Assembly (NCBI RefSeq): GCF_045862785.1
Contig: NZ_BQXO01000001.1
Coordinates: forward strand, 62,001 to 126,000
Origin: Furfurilactobacillus curtus
GTDB taxonomy: Bacteria; Bacillota; Bacilli; Lactobacillales; Lactobacillaceae
Direction: 5' to 3'
DNA: 64,000 bases
Position 1 is the stretch's first letter, and each line of letters begins with the position of its first letter. This document shows positions 7,764 to 16,258 of this stretch, piece after piece. The translations under genes and the position numbers were made by a program. The notes below the pieces were generated by a model. That model ran no database searches, was not told the origin of the DNA, and worked only from the letters and a program-made list of their open reading frames with translations.

Positions 7764-9710
7764 ATGGCAGAAATTAAGATTACGTTTCCAGATGGCGCAA
7801 TAAAATCTTTTGAGGCGGGAATTACGACCGAAGAGATTGCCAAATCGATCAGTGTAAGTTTGGCGAAAAAAGCTGTTGCCGGCAAACTGAATGGTGAACT
7901 GGTCGACTATAAAGCGCCATTGATGACGGATGGCAAGTTAGAAATTGTCACCAAAGATGCACCTGAGGCGCTGGTTGTTTTACGGCACACAGCCTCCCAA
8001 ATTTTAGCTAACGCGCTGCATCAATTGTATCCTGACATGCACTTTGGGGTCGGTGAAGCCAATGAAGATGGTTTCTTCTTTGATACGGATAATCCAGCAC
8101 AACAAGTTAGCTCCGATGATTTGGCTACGGTGGAAGCGAAGATGCGTGAGTTGGTGAAGGCCAACTTACCCATTAAACGGGAAGTCTTGAGCAAAGCTGA
8201 CGCCTTAGCGTTGGTTGAGGGTGATCCTTATCAAACGCAACTGGTTGAAGCGGCAGCTGCTAAAAATGAGAACCAAGTCGTGGTTTACCACCAAGGTGAT
8301 TTTGTTGATTTGAGTGACGGGGTCCAGATGTCAGCCACTGGTGCCGTTAAAATCTTTAAGCTGTTATCAGTTGCCGGCGCTTATTGGGAGGGCAAATCAT
8401 CTAACCCAATGCTACAACGAGTTTATGGAACGGCATTCTTTGACCAAGCTTCACTAGACGCTGATGACGTTCGTCGTCAAGAAGCGCATGACCGTGATCA
8501 TCGGGTTATCGGCAATGATTTGGACTTGTTTTTCGTTGATCCTAAGGTGGGTGCCGGTTTACCTTACTGGATGCCAAATGGTGCCACGATTCGACGGACA
8601 ATTGAACGCTACATCATCGATAAAGAATTGGAACACGGCTACGAGCACGTTTATACGCCAGTTCTGATGAACTTAGATGCTTATAAGACATCTGGTCACT
8701 GGGACCACTACCGCGAGGACATGTTCCCACCAATGGATATGGGTGACGGTGAACTGTTAGAATTGCGACCAATGAATTGTCCGAGTCATATTCAAGTGTA
8801 CAAACACCACATTCGTTCTTACCGTGAGTTACCACTACGGATTGCAGAATTGGGTATGATGCATCGTTACGAAAAATCTGGGGCCTTGTCTGGTTTACAA
8901 CGGGTTCGTGAAATGACGTTAAATGATGGACACACGTTTGTGGCGCCAGATCAAATTCAAGATGAATTTAAGAAAATTCTGAACTTGATGGTTGAAGTTT
9001 ACGCAGACTTTGATATTAAGGATTACTCATTCCGTTTAAGCTATCGTGACCCAGAAAACACGGAAAAGTACTATGCTGATGATCAAATGTGGGAAAAAGC
9101 CCAGACAATGTTGAAGGGGGCCATGGATGACCTCGGACTAGACTATGTTGAGGCTGAAGGGGAAGCAGCTTTCTATGGGCCAAAATTAGATGTACAAACG
9201 AAGACCGCCCTCGGTAATGAAGAAACGTTATCAACGATTCAACTAGACTTCATGTTGCCTGAACGATTCGACTTGCACTACGTTGGCGCCGATGGTGAAG
9301 AACATCGCCCAGTGATGATCCATCGTGGATTAGTTTCTACCATGGAACGCTTCACGGCATACTTGACGGAAATTTATAAAGGGGCCTTCCCAACCTGGTT
9401 AGCACCGCACCAAGTTTCCATTATTCCTGTCAGTGATGATCACCAAGGTGATTATGCGCAGAGTTTGCGGAAACAATTTGCAGCAGCAGGTATTCGAGCA
9501 ACGGTCGACGATCGCAACGAAAAGATGAACTTTAAGATTCGTGATGCGCAAACGCACAAGATTCCTTACACGTTGGTGGTAGGCGAGAAGGAAAAAGCTG
9601 ATGAATCAGTCTCTGTTCGTCGCTATGGTCAAGATAACTCGGTTAGTCAAAGTCGGCAGGACTTCCTGTCCACGATTTTGGACGATTTAGCCAGTTACTC
9701 TCGCGAGTAG
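7764..9710 (+). CDS. thrS: threonine--tRNA ligase
   Basis: Class II aminoacyl-tRNA synthetase that charges and proofreads tRNA-Thr. The 648 residues run in the usual order: TGS domain (1-60), editing domain (60-230), catalytic core with motif 2, and a C-terminal anticodon-binding domain ending in VGEKEKADESVSVRRYG. Zinc ligands appear as Cys in RPMNCPSH, His in MMHRYEKSG and His in MIHRGLVSTMERF. GGGGAG at 7750-7755 supports ATG 7764 rather than the in-frame GTG at 7755. Expression is set by the T-box leader directly upstream. Confidence 0.97.
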   Translation: MAEIKITFPDGAIKSFEAGITTEEIAKSISVSLAKKAVAGKLNGELVDYKAPLMTDGKLEIVTKDAPEALVVLRHTASQILANALHQLYPDMHFGVGEANEDGFFFDTDNPAQQVSSDDLATVEAKMRELVKANLPIKREVLSKADALALVEGDPYQTQLVEAAAAKNENQVVVYHQGDFVDLSDGVQMSATGAVKIFKLLSVAGAYWEGKSSNPMLQRVYGTAFFDQASLDADDVRRQEAHDRDHRVIGNDLDLFFVDPKVGAGLPYWMPNGATIRRTIERYIIDKELEHGYEHVYTPVLMNLDAYKTSGHWDHYREDMFPPMDMGDGELLELRPMNCPSHIQVYKHHIRSYRELPLRIAELGMMHRYEKSGALSGLQRVREMTLNDGHTFVAPDQIQDEFKKILNLMVEVYADFDIKDYSFRLSYRDPENTEKYYADDQMWEKAQTMLKGAMDDLGLDYVEAEGEAAFYGPKLDVQTKTALGNEETLSTIQLDFMLPERFDLHYVGADGEEHRPVMIHRGLVSTMERFTAYLTEIYKGAFPTWLAPHQVSIIPVSDDHQGDYAQSLRKQFAAAGIRATVDDRNEKMNFKIRDAQTHKIPYTLVVGEKEKADESVSVRRYGQDNSVSQSRQDFLSTILDDLASYSRE

Positions 9711-9789
9711 CGTATTGATTTTCCAGCGATCAAATTTTTAACAAACGCGGCGGCGGGCTACACCGACGGCTCACGTTCTGAAAAAACAC

Positions 9790-9818
9790 TTGACGCTAGC
9801 TAATCAATTCATTATGCT
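9790..9818 (+). promoter_or_regulatory. promoter of the uracil permease gene
   Basis: TTGACG (9790-9795), 17 bp, TATGCT (9813-9818). Transcription from here passes through the PyrR site at 9848-9861. Confidence 0.65.
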
Positions 9819-9824
9819 ATTAAC

Positions 9825-9946
9825 AATCAAATATGAACCTTTAACGTAGTCCTGTGAGGCTAGTAAGGGATCGGCTAACGTTTAACTATTATAAATAGGT
9901 AAACGTCTCGAAACCACTTGCCTACTCGGTAAGTGGTTTTCTTTTT
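9825..9946 (+). promoter_or_regulatory. PyrR-type attenuator leader
   Basis: AGTCCTGTGAGGCT at 9848-9861 is a close match to the PyrR RNA-binding loop (ARUCCNGNGAGGYU). It is followed by a terminator, CCACTTGCC/GGTAAGTGG at 9914-9936 with a T-rich tail to 9946. With UMP bound, PyrR would stabilise the anti-antiterminator and stop transcription before the permease gene. No separate thrS terminator is evident in 9711-9789. Confidence 0.88.
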
Positions 9947-10004
9947 GGCCGGCAACCTTTCAGACGGCGGGTTCAATCCTTGTGTTTTTAGAAAGGGGTT
10001 TCCT

Positions 10005-11318
10005 ATGCAACAGCAGATGTACCATGATGATGAGGCAGTCCTTGATATCCACGATCGGCCCAAATTTTGGCCCTGGATCGGATTGTCACTTCAGCACATG
10101 TTCTCCATGTTTGGTTCGACAGTAATTGTGCCCTTATTGGTTGGATTGAGCCCCAGCATTGCGCTCTTTTCCTCAGGGGTTGGGACGCTTTTACACATCA
10201 TGATCACCCAACGTAAGATTCCAGCCTATATGGGTTCTAGCTTCGCTTTTATCACACCAATGTTAGCTTTGATGAAAACGACTGGCTATCCTGGCATTGG
10301 TCAAGGCGTAGTTGCAGTCGGGTTAGTGTATTTAATTGTTGCTGGTTTAATTGGCATGATCGGATCTGGCTGGGTTGATCGGGTGTTACCACCGATCGTG
10401 GTGGGACCGATTGTGATGGTCATCGGTTTATCGCTAGCTGGCAGCGCGGCGACCGATGCGATGATGAAAAATGGACATTACAATCTGATGTATTTTGGCA
10501 TTGCTATGGCGACGCTGTTATTGGCCATTTTCTTCAACATGTTATTCAAAGGATTTTGGGGCTTGATCCCCGTATTGTTAGCGATTGTCTCGGGTTACAT
10601 TATCAGTATTTTTGCGGGGATTGTTGATTTGCATGCGATTGCCGTGGCGCCATGGTTTAAATTACCAGATTTTCAAGTGCCGGGGTTGACCTATCACTTT
10701 CATCTAGAATGGGGGGCGATTGTGACAATTGCGCCAATTGCCTTTGTGACGATGACGGAACACATGGGGCACATTATGGTGTTAGACAATTTGACACACC
10801 GCAATTTCTTTAAGGACCCTGGTTTAAATCGCACATTAGCGGGAGACGGTGCAGCATCAGTAGTCGCCGGGTTAGTCGGCGGCCCAGCTGTTACCAGTTA
10901 TGGGGAAAATATTGGTGTTATGGCCATCACTAAAGTGCACAGTGTGTATGTCCTGATGGGCGCAGCTGTCTTCGCAATTATCTTTGCCTTTGTGAACAAA
11001 CTGAATGTTCTTATTATGGCAATGCCACTACCAGTTATTGGTGGAATCAGCTTCTTATTGTTTGGGACAATCGCCACCAGCGGAATTTCTGTGCTGATCA
11101 ACAACCACATTGATTTGGGTAAGAAACGTAATTTAATGATTGCGTCATCGGTGATGGTCATCGGTATTGGTAATGCCTATCTACAACTTGGTAATTTTCA
11201 ATTTACCGGCTTGGCCTTTGCGACTATTTTAGGAATTGTGCTTAATCTAGTGTTACCTCAAGACGCGGCCAGTGAAAAAGTGAGTGGCGAATTGAAACCG
11301 AATGAGGAAGCGGAGTGA
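10005..11318 (+). CDS. pyrP: uracil permease (NCS2 nucleobase:cation symporter)
   Basis: Membrane importer of uracil driven by protons. The 437 residues contain about 12-14 hydrophobic segments. NCS2 signatures include the N-terminal LSLQHMFSMFGSTVIVPLLVG, the VTMTEHMGH helix with its conserved Glu, and the GLVGGPAVTSYGENIGVMAIT motif. GAAAGGGG precedes ATG 10005; the open frame extends upstream to 9933 but through the terminator stem, so the later ATG is the start. The PyrR leader makes the pyrimidine assignment firmer than homology alone. Confidence 0.92.
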   Translation: MQQQMYHDDEAVLDIHDRPKFWPWIGLSLQHMFSMFGSTVIVPLLVGLSPSIALFSSGVGTLLHIMITQRKIPAYMGSSFAFITPMLALMKTTGYPGIGQGVVAVGLVYLIVAGLIGMIGSGWVDRVLPPIVVGPIVMVIGLSLAGSAATDAMMKNGHYNLMYFGIAMATLLLAIFFNMLFKGFWGLIPVLLAIVSGYIISIFAGIVDLHAIAVAPWFKLPDFQVPGLTYHFHLEWGAIVTIAPIAFVTMTEHMGHIMVLDNLTHRNFFKDPGLNRTLAGDGAASVVAGLVGGPAVTSYGENIGVMAITKVHSVYVLMGAAVFAIIFAFVNKLNVLIMAMPLPVIGGISFLLFGTIATSGISVLINNHIDLGKKRNLMIASSVMVIGIGNAYLQLGNFQFTGLAFATILGIVLNLVLPQDAASEKVSGELKPNEEAE

Positions 11319-11345
11319 CCCAAGTCAATCACTTAACCGGGGTGC

Positions 11346-11374
11346 TTGACATCCGATAGATGGTCCTGTATTAT
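11346..11374 (+). promoter_or_regulatory. promoter of infC-rpmI-rplT
   Basis: Consensus TTGACA (11346-11351), 17 bp, TATTAT (11369-11374). It is the strongest-looking promoter in this part of the window, as expected for a ribosomal operon. Confidence 0.8.
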
Positions 11375-11380
11375 ATTTAA

Positions 11381-11506
11381 CTGTTGAGAAAAGCAGAAGC
11401 ACCCGCTTCTCGCCTCGGTGACATGGTTGCCAGGCTAAAGATGAGTTGAACCGGATTAGGGCGACCTAGTGCGGACGGCGGGTGATTTTAATCACCCGCC
11501 ATTTTT
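11381..11506 (+). promoter_or_regulatory. L20-type autoregulatory leader with attenuator
   Basis: The leader contains AAGCACCCGCTTCTCGCCT, characteristic of infC leaders in Firmicutes, and ends in a perfect 11-bp terminator stem (11477-11487 with 11490-11500) and five T. By analogy with the known L20 leader, excess L20 would favour termination. Confidence 0.75.
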
Positions 11507-11558
11507 CTGTTAAATCTCTTCATTGTTGATTCGCTAAGAATTTATGGAGGTGAATACC

Positions 11559-12074
11559 ATAGCTCAAGATACTTTGGTAAATAACGCAATCCGTGCCCGC
11601 GAGGTTCGGTTGATTGCCGCTAACGGTGACCAGCTTGGTGTTAAGCCAACCAGCGAGGCCCAACAGCTTGCCGATGATGCAAACTTGGATTTGGTGCTGG
11701 TAGCCGCAAAAGCGAAGCCACCAGTTGCCAGAATCATGGATTATGGGAAGTACCGCTTCGAGCAACAAAAGAAGCAGCGTGAAGCTCGTAAGAATCAGAA
11801 GACGGTCGAAATGAAAGAAATTCGGCTCAGTCCAACGATTGACGAAAACGACTTCAATACGAAACTGAAAAATGCGGAAAAGTTCCTACAAAAGGGTAAC
11901 AAAGTTCGTGTTTCGATTCGGTTCCGAGGTCGGGCAATTACGCATAAGGAAATTGGACGTGATGTTTTGAATAAAATGGCGGCTGCCACTAAGGAAATCG
12001 CTGATGTTCAACAACACGCCAAAATGGATGGTCGGAGCATGTTCTTGGTTCTGTCACCAAAACCAGAAAAGTAA
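11559..12074 (+). CDS. infC: translation initiation factor IF-3
   Basis: Binds the 30S subunit, rejects non-initiator tRNA and non-AUG starts. The 171 residues show the N-terminal VNNAIRAREVRLIAANGDQLG, the linker rich in Lys/Arg (YGKYRFEQQKKQREARK) and the C-terminal KEIRLSPTIDENDFNTK and GRAITHKEIG segments. An ATG exists at 11544, but it is embedded in the ribosome site GGAGGTG (11546-11552). Correct spacing points to ATA 11559. A rare start codon is the known device by which IF-3 controls its own synthesis. First gene of infC-rpmI-rplT. Confidence 0.93.
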   Translation: MAQDTLVNNAIRAREVRLIAANGDQLGVKPTSEAQQLADDANLDLVLVAAKAKPPVARIMDYGKYRFEQQKKQREARKNQKTVEMKEIRLSPTIDENDFNTKLKNAEKFLQKGNKVRVSIRFRGRAITHKEIGRDVLNKMAAATKEIADVQQHAKMDGRSMFLVLSPKPEK

Positions 12075-12149
12075 GTTAATTTATATTTAGGAAAGTGAGT
12101 GTTGAGCTGCTCATGAACTTAACACTCCTGTTTAGAGGAGGACATTCTT

Positions 12150-12347
12150 ATGCCAAAGCAAAAGACTAACCGTGCCGTTGCCAAGCGGTTCAAACAATCC
12201 GCAAAGGGCGGTTTCATTAGCGGCAACGCTTACACGAGTCACCGTTTCCACGGTAAGACCAAAAAACAACGTCGTCAATTACGTGGTACCAAGATGATGG
12301 ATGCAACAACGGTTAAGACTTACAAGAAGTTGTTATTGACCAAGTAA
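12150..12347 (+). CDS. rpmI: ribosomal protein bL35
   Basis: Large-subunit protein of 65 residues, strongly basic, with the conserved MPKQKTNRAVAKRFK start and HRFHGKTKKQRRQLRGT core. AGAGGAGG precedes the ATG. It lies 75 bp after infC; the gap holds a GAGTGTT/AACACTC inverted repeat (12097-12127) that could be a processing or regulatory hairpin. Confidence 0.96.
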   Translation: MPKQKTNRAVAKRFKQSAKGGFISGNAYTSHRFHGKTKKQRRQLRGTKMMDATTVKTYKKLLLTK

Positions 12348-12399
12348 TTATCAACACTAGAATCTGACCAGGCTTGGTCAATTATTGGAGGAAACAATT

Positions 12400-12753
12400 A
12401 TGCGTGTTAAAGGTGGAACTGTTACTCGGCAACGTCGCCGTAAGATGATCAAATTAGCTAAGGGCTATCGTGGTCCTAAGCATATTCAATTTAAGGTTGC
12501 CAAACAACAGGTTTGGAAGTCATGGCAGTATGCTTACCGCGACCGGAAAGCGACTAAGCGTAACTTCCGTAAGTTATGGATTGCTCGGATTAACGCAGCA
12601 GCTCGTCAAAACGACATGAGCTACAGCACGTTCATGCACGGTTTGAAAGTTGCCAACATTGAAATGAACCGTAAGATGTTAGCTGACTTGGCAGTCAACG
12701 ACACTCGTGCGTTCAATTCATTGGTTAAAGAAGCTGCCAAGGCTTTGAAGTAA
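12400..12753 (+). CDS. rplT: ribosomal protein bL20
   Basis: Early-assembly 23S rRNA-binding protein and, in Firmicutes, the autoregulator of this operon through the leader. The 117 residues carry MRVKGGTVTRQRRRKMIKLAKG at the basic N-terminus, written here as two parts of one stretch, and the globular C-terminus with FMHGLKVANIEMNRKMLADL. ATTGGAGG precedes ATG 12400; an upstream in-frame TTG (12385) overlaps that site and is not used. Confidence 0.96.
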   Translation: MRVKGGTVTRQRRRKMIKLAKGYRGPKHIQFKVAKQQVWKSWQYAYRDRKATKRNFRKLWIARINAAARQNDMSYSTFMHGLKVANIEMNRKMLADLAVNDTRAFNSLVKEAAKALK

Positions 12754-12773
12754 CCTCATCTAAATGAATTTAG

Positions 12774-12807
12774 AGATCACTACCGAATTTGGTGGTGATC
12801 TTTTTTT
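12774..12807 (+). terminator. terminator of infC-rpmI-rplT
   Basis: Eleven-pair stem (12774-12784 with 12791-12801, one G-U), 6-base loop, then seven T. Confidence 0.88.
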
Positions 12808-12876
12808 GTTTTGCGAGCGTTTATTGACCGGCAAATGATTCACAGTGAAATATAATTTATCGTTCGGGTCTGGCTA

Positions 12877-12906
12877 TTGACGTCAGTTAGGCAAACCTGC
12901 TAAATT
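12877..12906 (+). promoter_or_regulatory. promoter of guaB-guaA
   Basis: TTGACG (12877-12882), 18 bp, TAAATT (12901-12906). The roughly 85-base leader contains a TAACGT/ACGTTA hairpin just before the ribosome site. I do not recognise a purine riboswitch in it. Confidence 0.5.
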
Positions 12907-12996
12907 AGTAACAATTTATTTTGAGTTGTTGATTGCTAAGTAACCACAATTGTAACGTGACTGGCATGACGTTATATATAGGAGGAACTGATCACC

Positions 12997-14145
12997 ATGA
13001 CCAACTGGAATAACAAGTTCGCTAAACAAGGTTTAACTTTTGATGATGTGCTGCTGATCCCTGCAGCTAGTGACGTGCTACCTAATCAAGTTAAGCTGCA
13101 AACGCAATTGGGACGTAATTTAAAGCTGAACATTCCCATCTTAAGTGCCAGTATGGACACGGTGACTGAAGCACGATTGGCAACAGTTATGGCCCAACAA
13201 GGTGGCCTGGGGGTCATCCATAAAAATATGAGTATTGAGGATCAAGCTAAAGAAGTTGGTCAAGTTAAAGCAGCAATGGTTGATCTGACGGCGACGCCTG
13301 ATGCGGCCGTTGATGAAAAAGGCCAATTATTAGTTGCGGCGGCGGTCGGAGTTACCGCTGACACGTTTGAACGAGCTGAAAGTTTGTTTCAAGCTGGTGC
13401 CGACGCGATTATTATCGATACCGCGCATGGTCATTCTAAAGGCGTGCTCGATAAGATTGCTGAGATCCGTGAACAATATCCGGACCGGACGTTAATTGCG
13501 GGGAATGTGGCAACGGCCGATGGGACCCGGGCATTGTTTGAAGCTGGCGTGGATGTAGTCAAAGTCGGAATCGGCCCCGGTTCAATCTGTACAACGCGAG
13601 TGGTTGCTGGCGTTGGGGTACCGCAAATCACGGCGATTTTTGATGCCGCGCAAGTTGCCGCTGAATATGGCAAACAAATCATTGCCGATGGTGGTATTAA
13701 GTATTCTGGTGATATTGTTAAAGCTTTAGCGGCTGGAGGAAACGCTGTGATGCTGGGCAGTATGCTAGCGGGAACTGATGAAGCACCTGGTGAAATTTTC
13801 ACTGGTGATGACGGCAAAAAGTATAAAACGTATCGTGGTATGGGTTCCTTGGCCGCGATGGAACATGGTTCTTCTGACCGGTACTTCCAAAGTGGCGTTA
13901 AAGAAGAAAAGAAGTTGGTTCCAGAAGGTATTGAAGGCCGGACGAGTTACAAAGGCCCAGTTGCCGATGTTTTGTTCCAAATGATTGGTGGCCTGCGCTC
14001 AGGAATGGGTTATACCGGTGCGCATACTGTGGATGATTTAATTGATCATGCGCAGTTTGTACAAATCACGAATGCTGGGTTGATCGAGTCTCATCCTCAC
14101 GATGTACAGATCACGAAAGTTGCACCAAATTACAAGCGGGCTTAA
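12997..14145 (+). CDS. guaB: IMP dehydrogenase lacking the CBS pair
   Basis: Oxidises IMP to XMP, the first committed step to GMP. The barrel residues are all present: LTFDDVLLIPA, PILSASMDTVTEARLA, IAGNVATADG, the catalytic loop GPGSICTTRVVAGVG, and ADGGIKYSGDIVKALAAGG. The 382-residue length is about 110 short of the usual form: between VGQVKAAMVD (about residue 92) and LLVAAAVGV only a short linker remains where two CBS domains normally sit. The frame is unbroken and flanks are conserved, so this is a natural short form. Followed 30 bp later by guaA. Confidence 0.95.
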   Translation: MTNWNNKFAKQGLTFDDVLLIPAASDVLPNQVKLQTQLGRNLKLNIPILSASMDTVTEARLATVMAQQGGLGVIHKNMSIEDQAKEVGQVKAAMVDLTATPDAAVDEKGQLLVAAAVGVTADTFERAESLFQAGADAIIIDTAHGHSKGVLDKIAEIREQYPDRTLIAGNVATADGTRALFEAGVDVVKVGIGPGSICTTRVVAGVGVPQITAIFDAAQVAAEYGKQIIADGGIKYSGDIVKALAAGGNAVMLGSMLAGTDEAPGEIFTGDDGKKYKTYRGMGSLAAMEHGSSDRYFQSGVKEEKKLVPEGIEGRTSYKGPVADVLFQMIGGLRSGMGYTGAHTVDDLIDHAQFVQITNAGLIESHPHDVQITKVAPNYKRA

Positions 14146-14175
14146 TAACTAACTGACGATTAATGAGGAGAACCC

Positions 14176-15735
14176 ATGCAAACAATGGATCAAACAAAAT
14201 TTGATCGGGTAGTTGTATTAGACTTTGGCAGTCAGTACAATCAGTTGATTACTCGACGAATTCGCGAATTTGGTGTTTATTCTGAATTGAAACCGCACAC
14301 GATGACGCCAACTCAAATTAAACAGATGGGCGTTAAAGCGATTATTTTTTCCGGTGGTCCCAACAGTGTTTATGCAAAAGACGCGTTGACGGTTGACCCA
14401 GCCATCTATGAATTAGGCCTACCGATTCTAGGGATCTGTTACGGCATGCAGTTAATGGCTAAAGACCTGCCTGGTGGCCAAGTGGTGCCAGCTGAGGATA
14501 ACGGGGACTATGGTCAATCCACCATGCATATCGATGATCAACAGTCGCCACTTTTCAAGGGGATGGCTGCTGATCAGCAGGTGTTGATGAGCCATGGTGA
14601 TTACGTTAAACAACTGCCCGATGGTTTTGAAAAAATTGGCAGTAGCGCTAATTCACCAGTGGCAGCGATGCAAAATGTCGCGCGGGGTTTTTACGGACTT
14701 CAATTTCATCCGGAGGTACGTCTGACTGAACACGGCAACGACATTTTACGCCACTTTGTCTTTGACATTGCTGGCGCCACCGCTAACTGGACGATGAGTG
14801 ATTTCATCGATATGCAATTGGCCGAGATTAAGCAAACGGTCGGGGATAAGAAGGTCTTATTAGGCTTATCTGGTGGGGTAGATTCCAGTGTGGTCGCTGT
14901 ATTGTTGCACCAAGCAATCGGCGACCAATTAACCGCCGTGTTTGTTGATCATGGTTTGTTACGTAAAGATGAAGCCCAGCAAGTGCTCGATAGTCTACAA
15001 GGCAAGTTTGGTGTGAATATCGTCGCAGTTGATGCCAGTGATCGTTTCTTAGGAAAACTAGCCGGGGTAACGGATCCTGAAACCAAACGAAAGATTATCG
15101 GTAAGGAATTTATTGAGGTCTTCAGTGACGAAGCCCGCAAGTTAGATGGGGTCGACTTCCTTGCCCAAGGCACGTTGTACACGGATGTGATTGAATCCGG
15201 TACGGATACCGCGCAGACGATTAAATCCCATCATAATGTCGGTGGTCTTCCAGAAGACCTGCACTTTAAACTGATTGAACCGTTAAATAAGCTGTTTAAA
15301 GATGAAGTGCGTAAGCTTGGCGAAGAGCTCGGTATGCCTCATGAACTCGTGTGGCGGCAACCGTTCCCAGGTCCAGGATTAGCAATTCGGGTGCTCGGCG
15401 CAGTCACCCCAGCCAAGTTGACACTGGTACGCGAATCAGATGCGATTTTGCGTGCTGAATTTGCCGCTGCTGGCTTGGATGAGACTGTTTGGCAATATTT
15501 CACCGCTTTACCTGGCATTCAAAGTGTCGGCGTGATGGGCGATGGACGGACGTACGACGAAGCCATCGTGATTCGAGCCGTCACCAGTGTCGACGGCATG
15601 ACCGCCGAATTTGCTGAAGTTCCTTGGACGGTGCTTGGTAAGGTATCAGCTCGCATTGTCAATGAAGTACCAGGGGTGAACCGCGTCCTGTATGATATTA
15701 CAGGCAAGCCACCGGCAACGATTGAGTACGAATAG
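14176..15735 (+). CDS. guaA: GMP synthase (glutamine-hydrolysing)
   Basis: Amidates XMP to GMP. The glutaminase half has SGGPNSVYA, the nucleophile Cys in GICYGMQLMA and His/Glu in LQFHPEV; the synthetase half has the PP-loop GLSGGVDSSVVAV near residue 232 and a C-terminal dimerisation domain ending KPPATIEYE. The 519-residue length is normal. TGAGGAG precedes ATG 14176. Its 3' end adjoins an integrase remnant, consistent with guaA serving as an integration site; the gene itself is intact. Confidence 0.97.
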   Translation: MQTMDQTKFDRVVVLDFGSQYNQLITRRIREFGVYSELKPHTMTPTQIKQMGVKAIIFSGGPNSVYAKDALTVDPAIYELGLPILGICYGMQLMAKDLPGGQVVPAEDNGDYGQSTMHIDDQQSPLFKGMAADQQVLMSHGDYVKQLPDGFEKIGSSANSPVAAMQNVARGFYGLQFHPEVRLTEHGNDILRHFVFDIAGATANWTMSDFIDMQLAEIKQTVGDKKVLLGLSGGVDSSVVAVLLHQAIGDQLTAVFVDHGLLRKDEAQQVLDSLQGKFGVNIVAVDASDRFLGKLAGVTDPETKRKIIGKEFIEVFSDEARKLDGVDFLAQGTLYTDVIESGTDTAQTIKSHHNVGGLPEDLHFKLIEPLNKLFKDEVRKLGEELGMPHELVWRQPFPGPGLAIRVLGAVTPAKLTLVRESDAILRAEFAAAGLDETVWQYFTALPGIQSVGVMGDGRTYDEAIVIRAVTSVDGMTAEFAEVPWTVLGKVSARIVNEVPGVNRVLYDITGKPPATIEYE

Positions 15736-15746
15736 AATGTAAAATA

Positions 15747-15793
15747 AACAGCCATTATCTGTGGGTAACTATCCTTAGATAATGGCTGTTTTT
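15747..15793 (+). terminator. terminator of guaB-guaA
   Basis: Fourteen-base arms AACAGCCATTATCT (15747-15760) and complement (15777-15790) around a 16-base loop, then T-rich sequence. Confidence 0.85.
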
Positions 15794-15873
15794 CGATTGT
15801 CTAGCTATTCTCAAATTTGATAGTTTCGTATATTTTAGTACCGATTTTTGGGAGAAAATCTGGGAGATTTATT

Positions 15874-16155
15874 TTAAAGCATTTTCTCCCAGATGTATCG
15901 CTTGATTCCGTCCATAACATGCAACATGCCAGCCTCTGTTCCACGGGTGTACTCTTCTGTCATCTGAACATGTTTATGGCCTAACCAGTGCATGACGTCC
16001 ATTTGGTGAAATAACCTTGTAGGCGGCCTTTTGACCAACTCGAATAATTTCTGGGAACCATCTACGCGATTTTTAGGGCAAATGTAATGATCGCTTAGTA
16101 AGAGGTCCTGATTAGTTTTGTTCTCAACTACTAATTGTGTTGTCCAATCTGCCAT
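15874..16155 (-). pseudogene. tyrosine-recombinase (phage integrase) C-terminal remnant, chimeric
   Basis: The last 45 or so residues (MHWLGHKHVQMTEEYTRG, then MLHVMDGIKRYIWEKML) match the end of phage integrases: the LGH segment, with the Arg-box His, and the catalytic Tyr in EEYTRG. The first 50 residues do not look like an integrase, and the core with the first catalytic Arg is missing. A ribosome site (AAGGAAAAA) precedes the ATG at 16155, so a deletion probably fused an unrelated gene start to the integrase end. Position beside guaA, pointing at it, is where the integrase of a guaA-inserted element would lie. Confidence 0.7.
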
Positions 16156-16190
16156 ATCAATTTTTCCTTTTTTGAGGAGAAATTTGCTAC

Positions 16191-16206
16191 CAAGCTGGCC
16201 AGCTTG
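16191..16206. repeat. perfect 16-bp palindrome
   Basis: CAAGCTGGCCAGCTTG is its own reverse complement. It lies between the divergent integrase remnant and ArpU pseudogene, where an operator or recombinase site would be expected. Confidence 0.5.
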
Positions 16207-16258
16207 CTCACTAAAATCTTATCAATCTCAGTATAGCAGCATTTTGGAGGGCGATAAT

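Noticed and set aside
12810..12996. Purine or guanine riboswitch before guaB
   Set aside because: The conserved purine-aptamer core and a terminator are not visible; only a small hairpin near the ribosome site.
13431..13817. 128-codon open frame antisense to guaB
   Set aside because: Lies wholly within a conserved gene, no ribosome site, Ser/Pro/Ala-rich composition typical of an antisense shadow.
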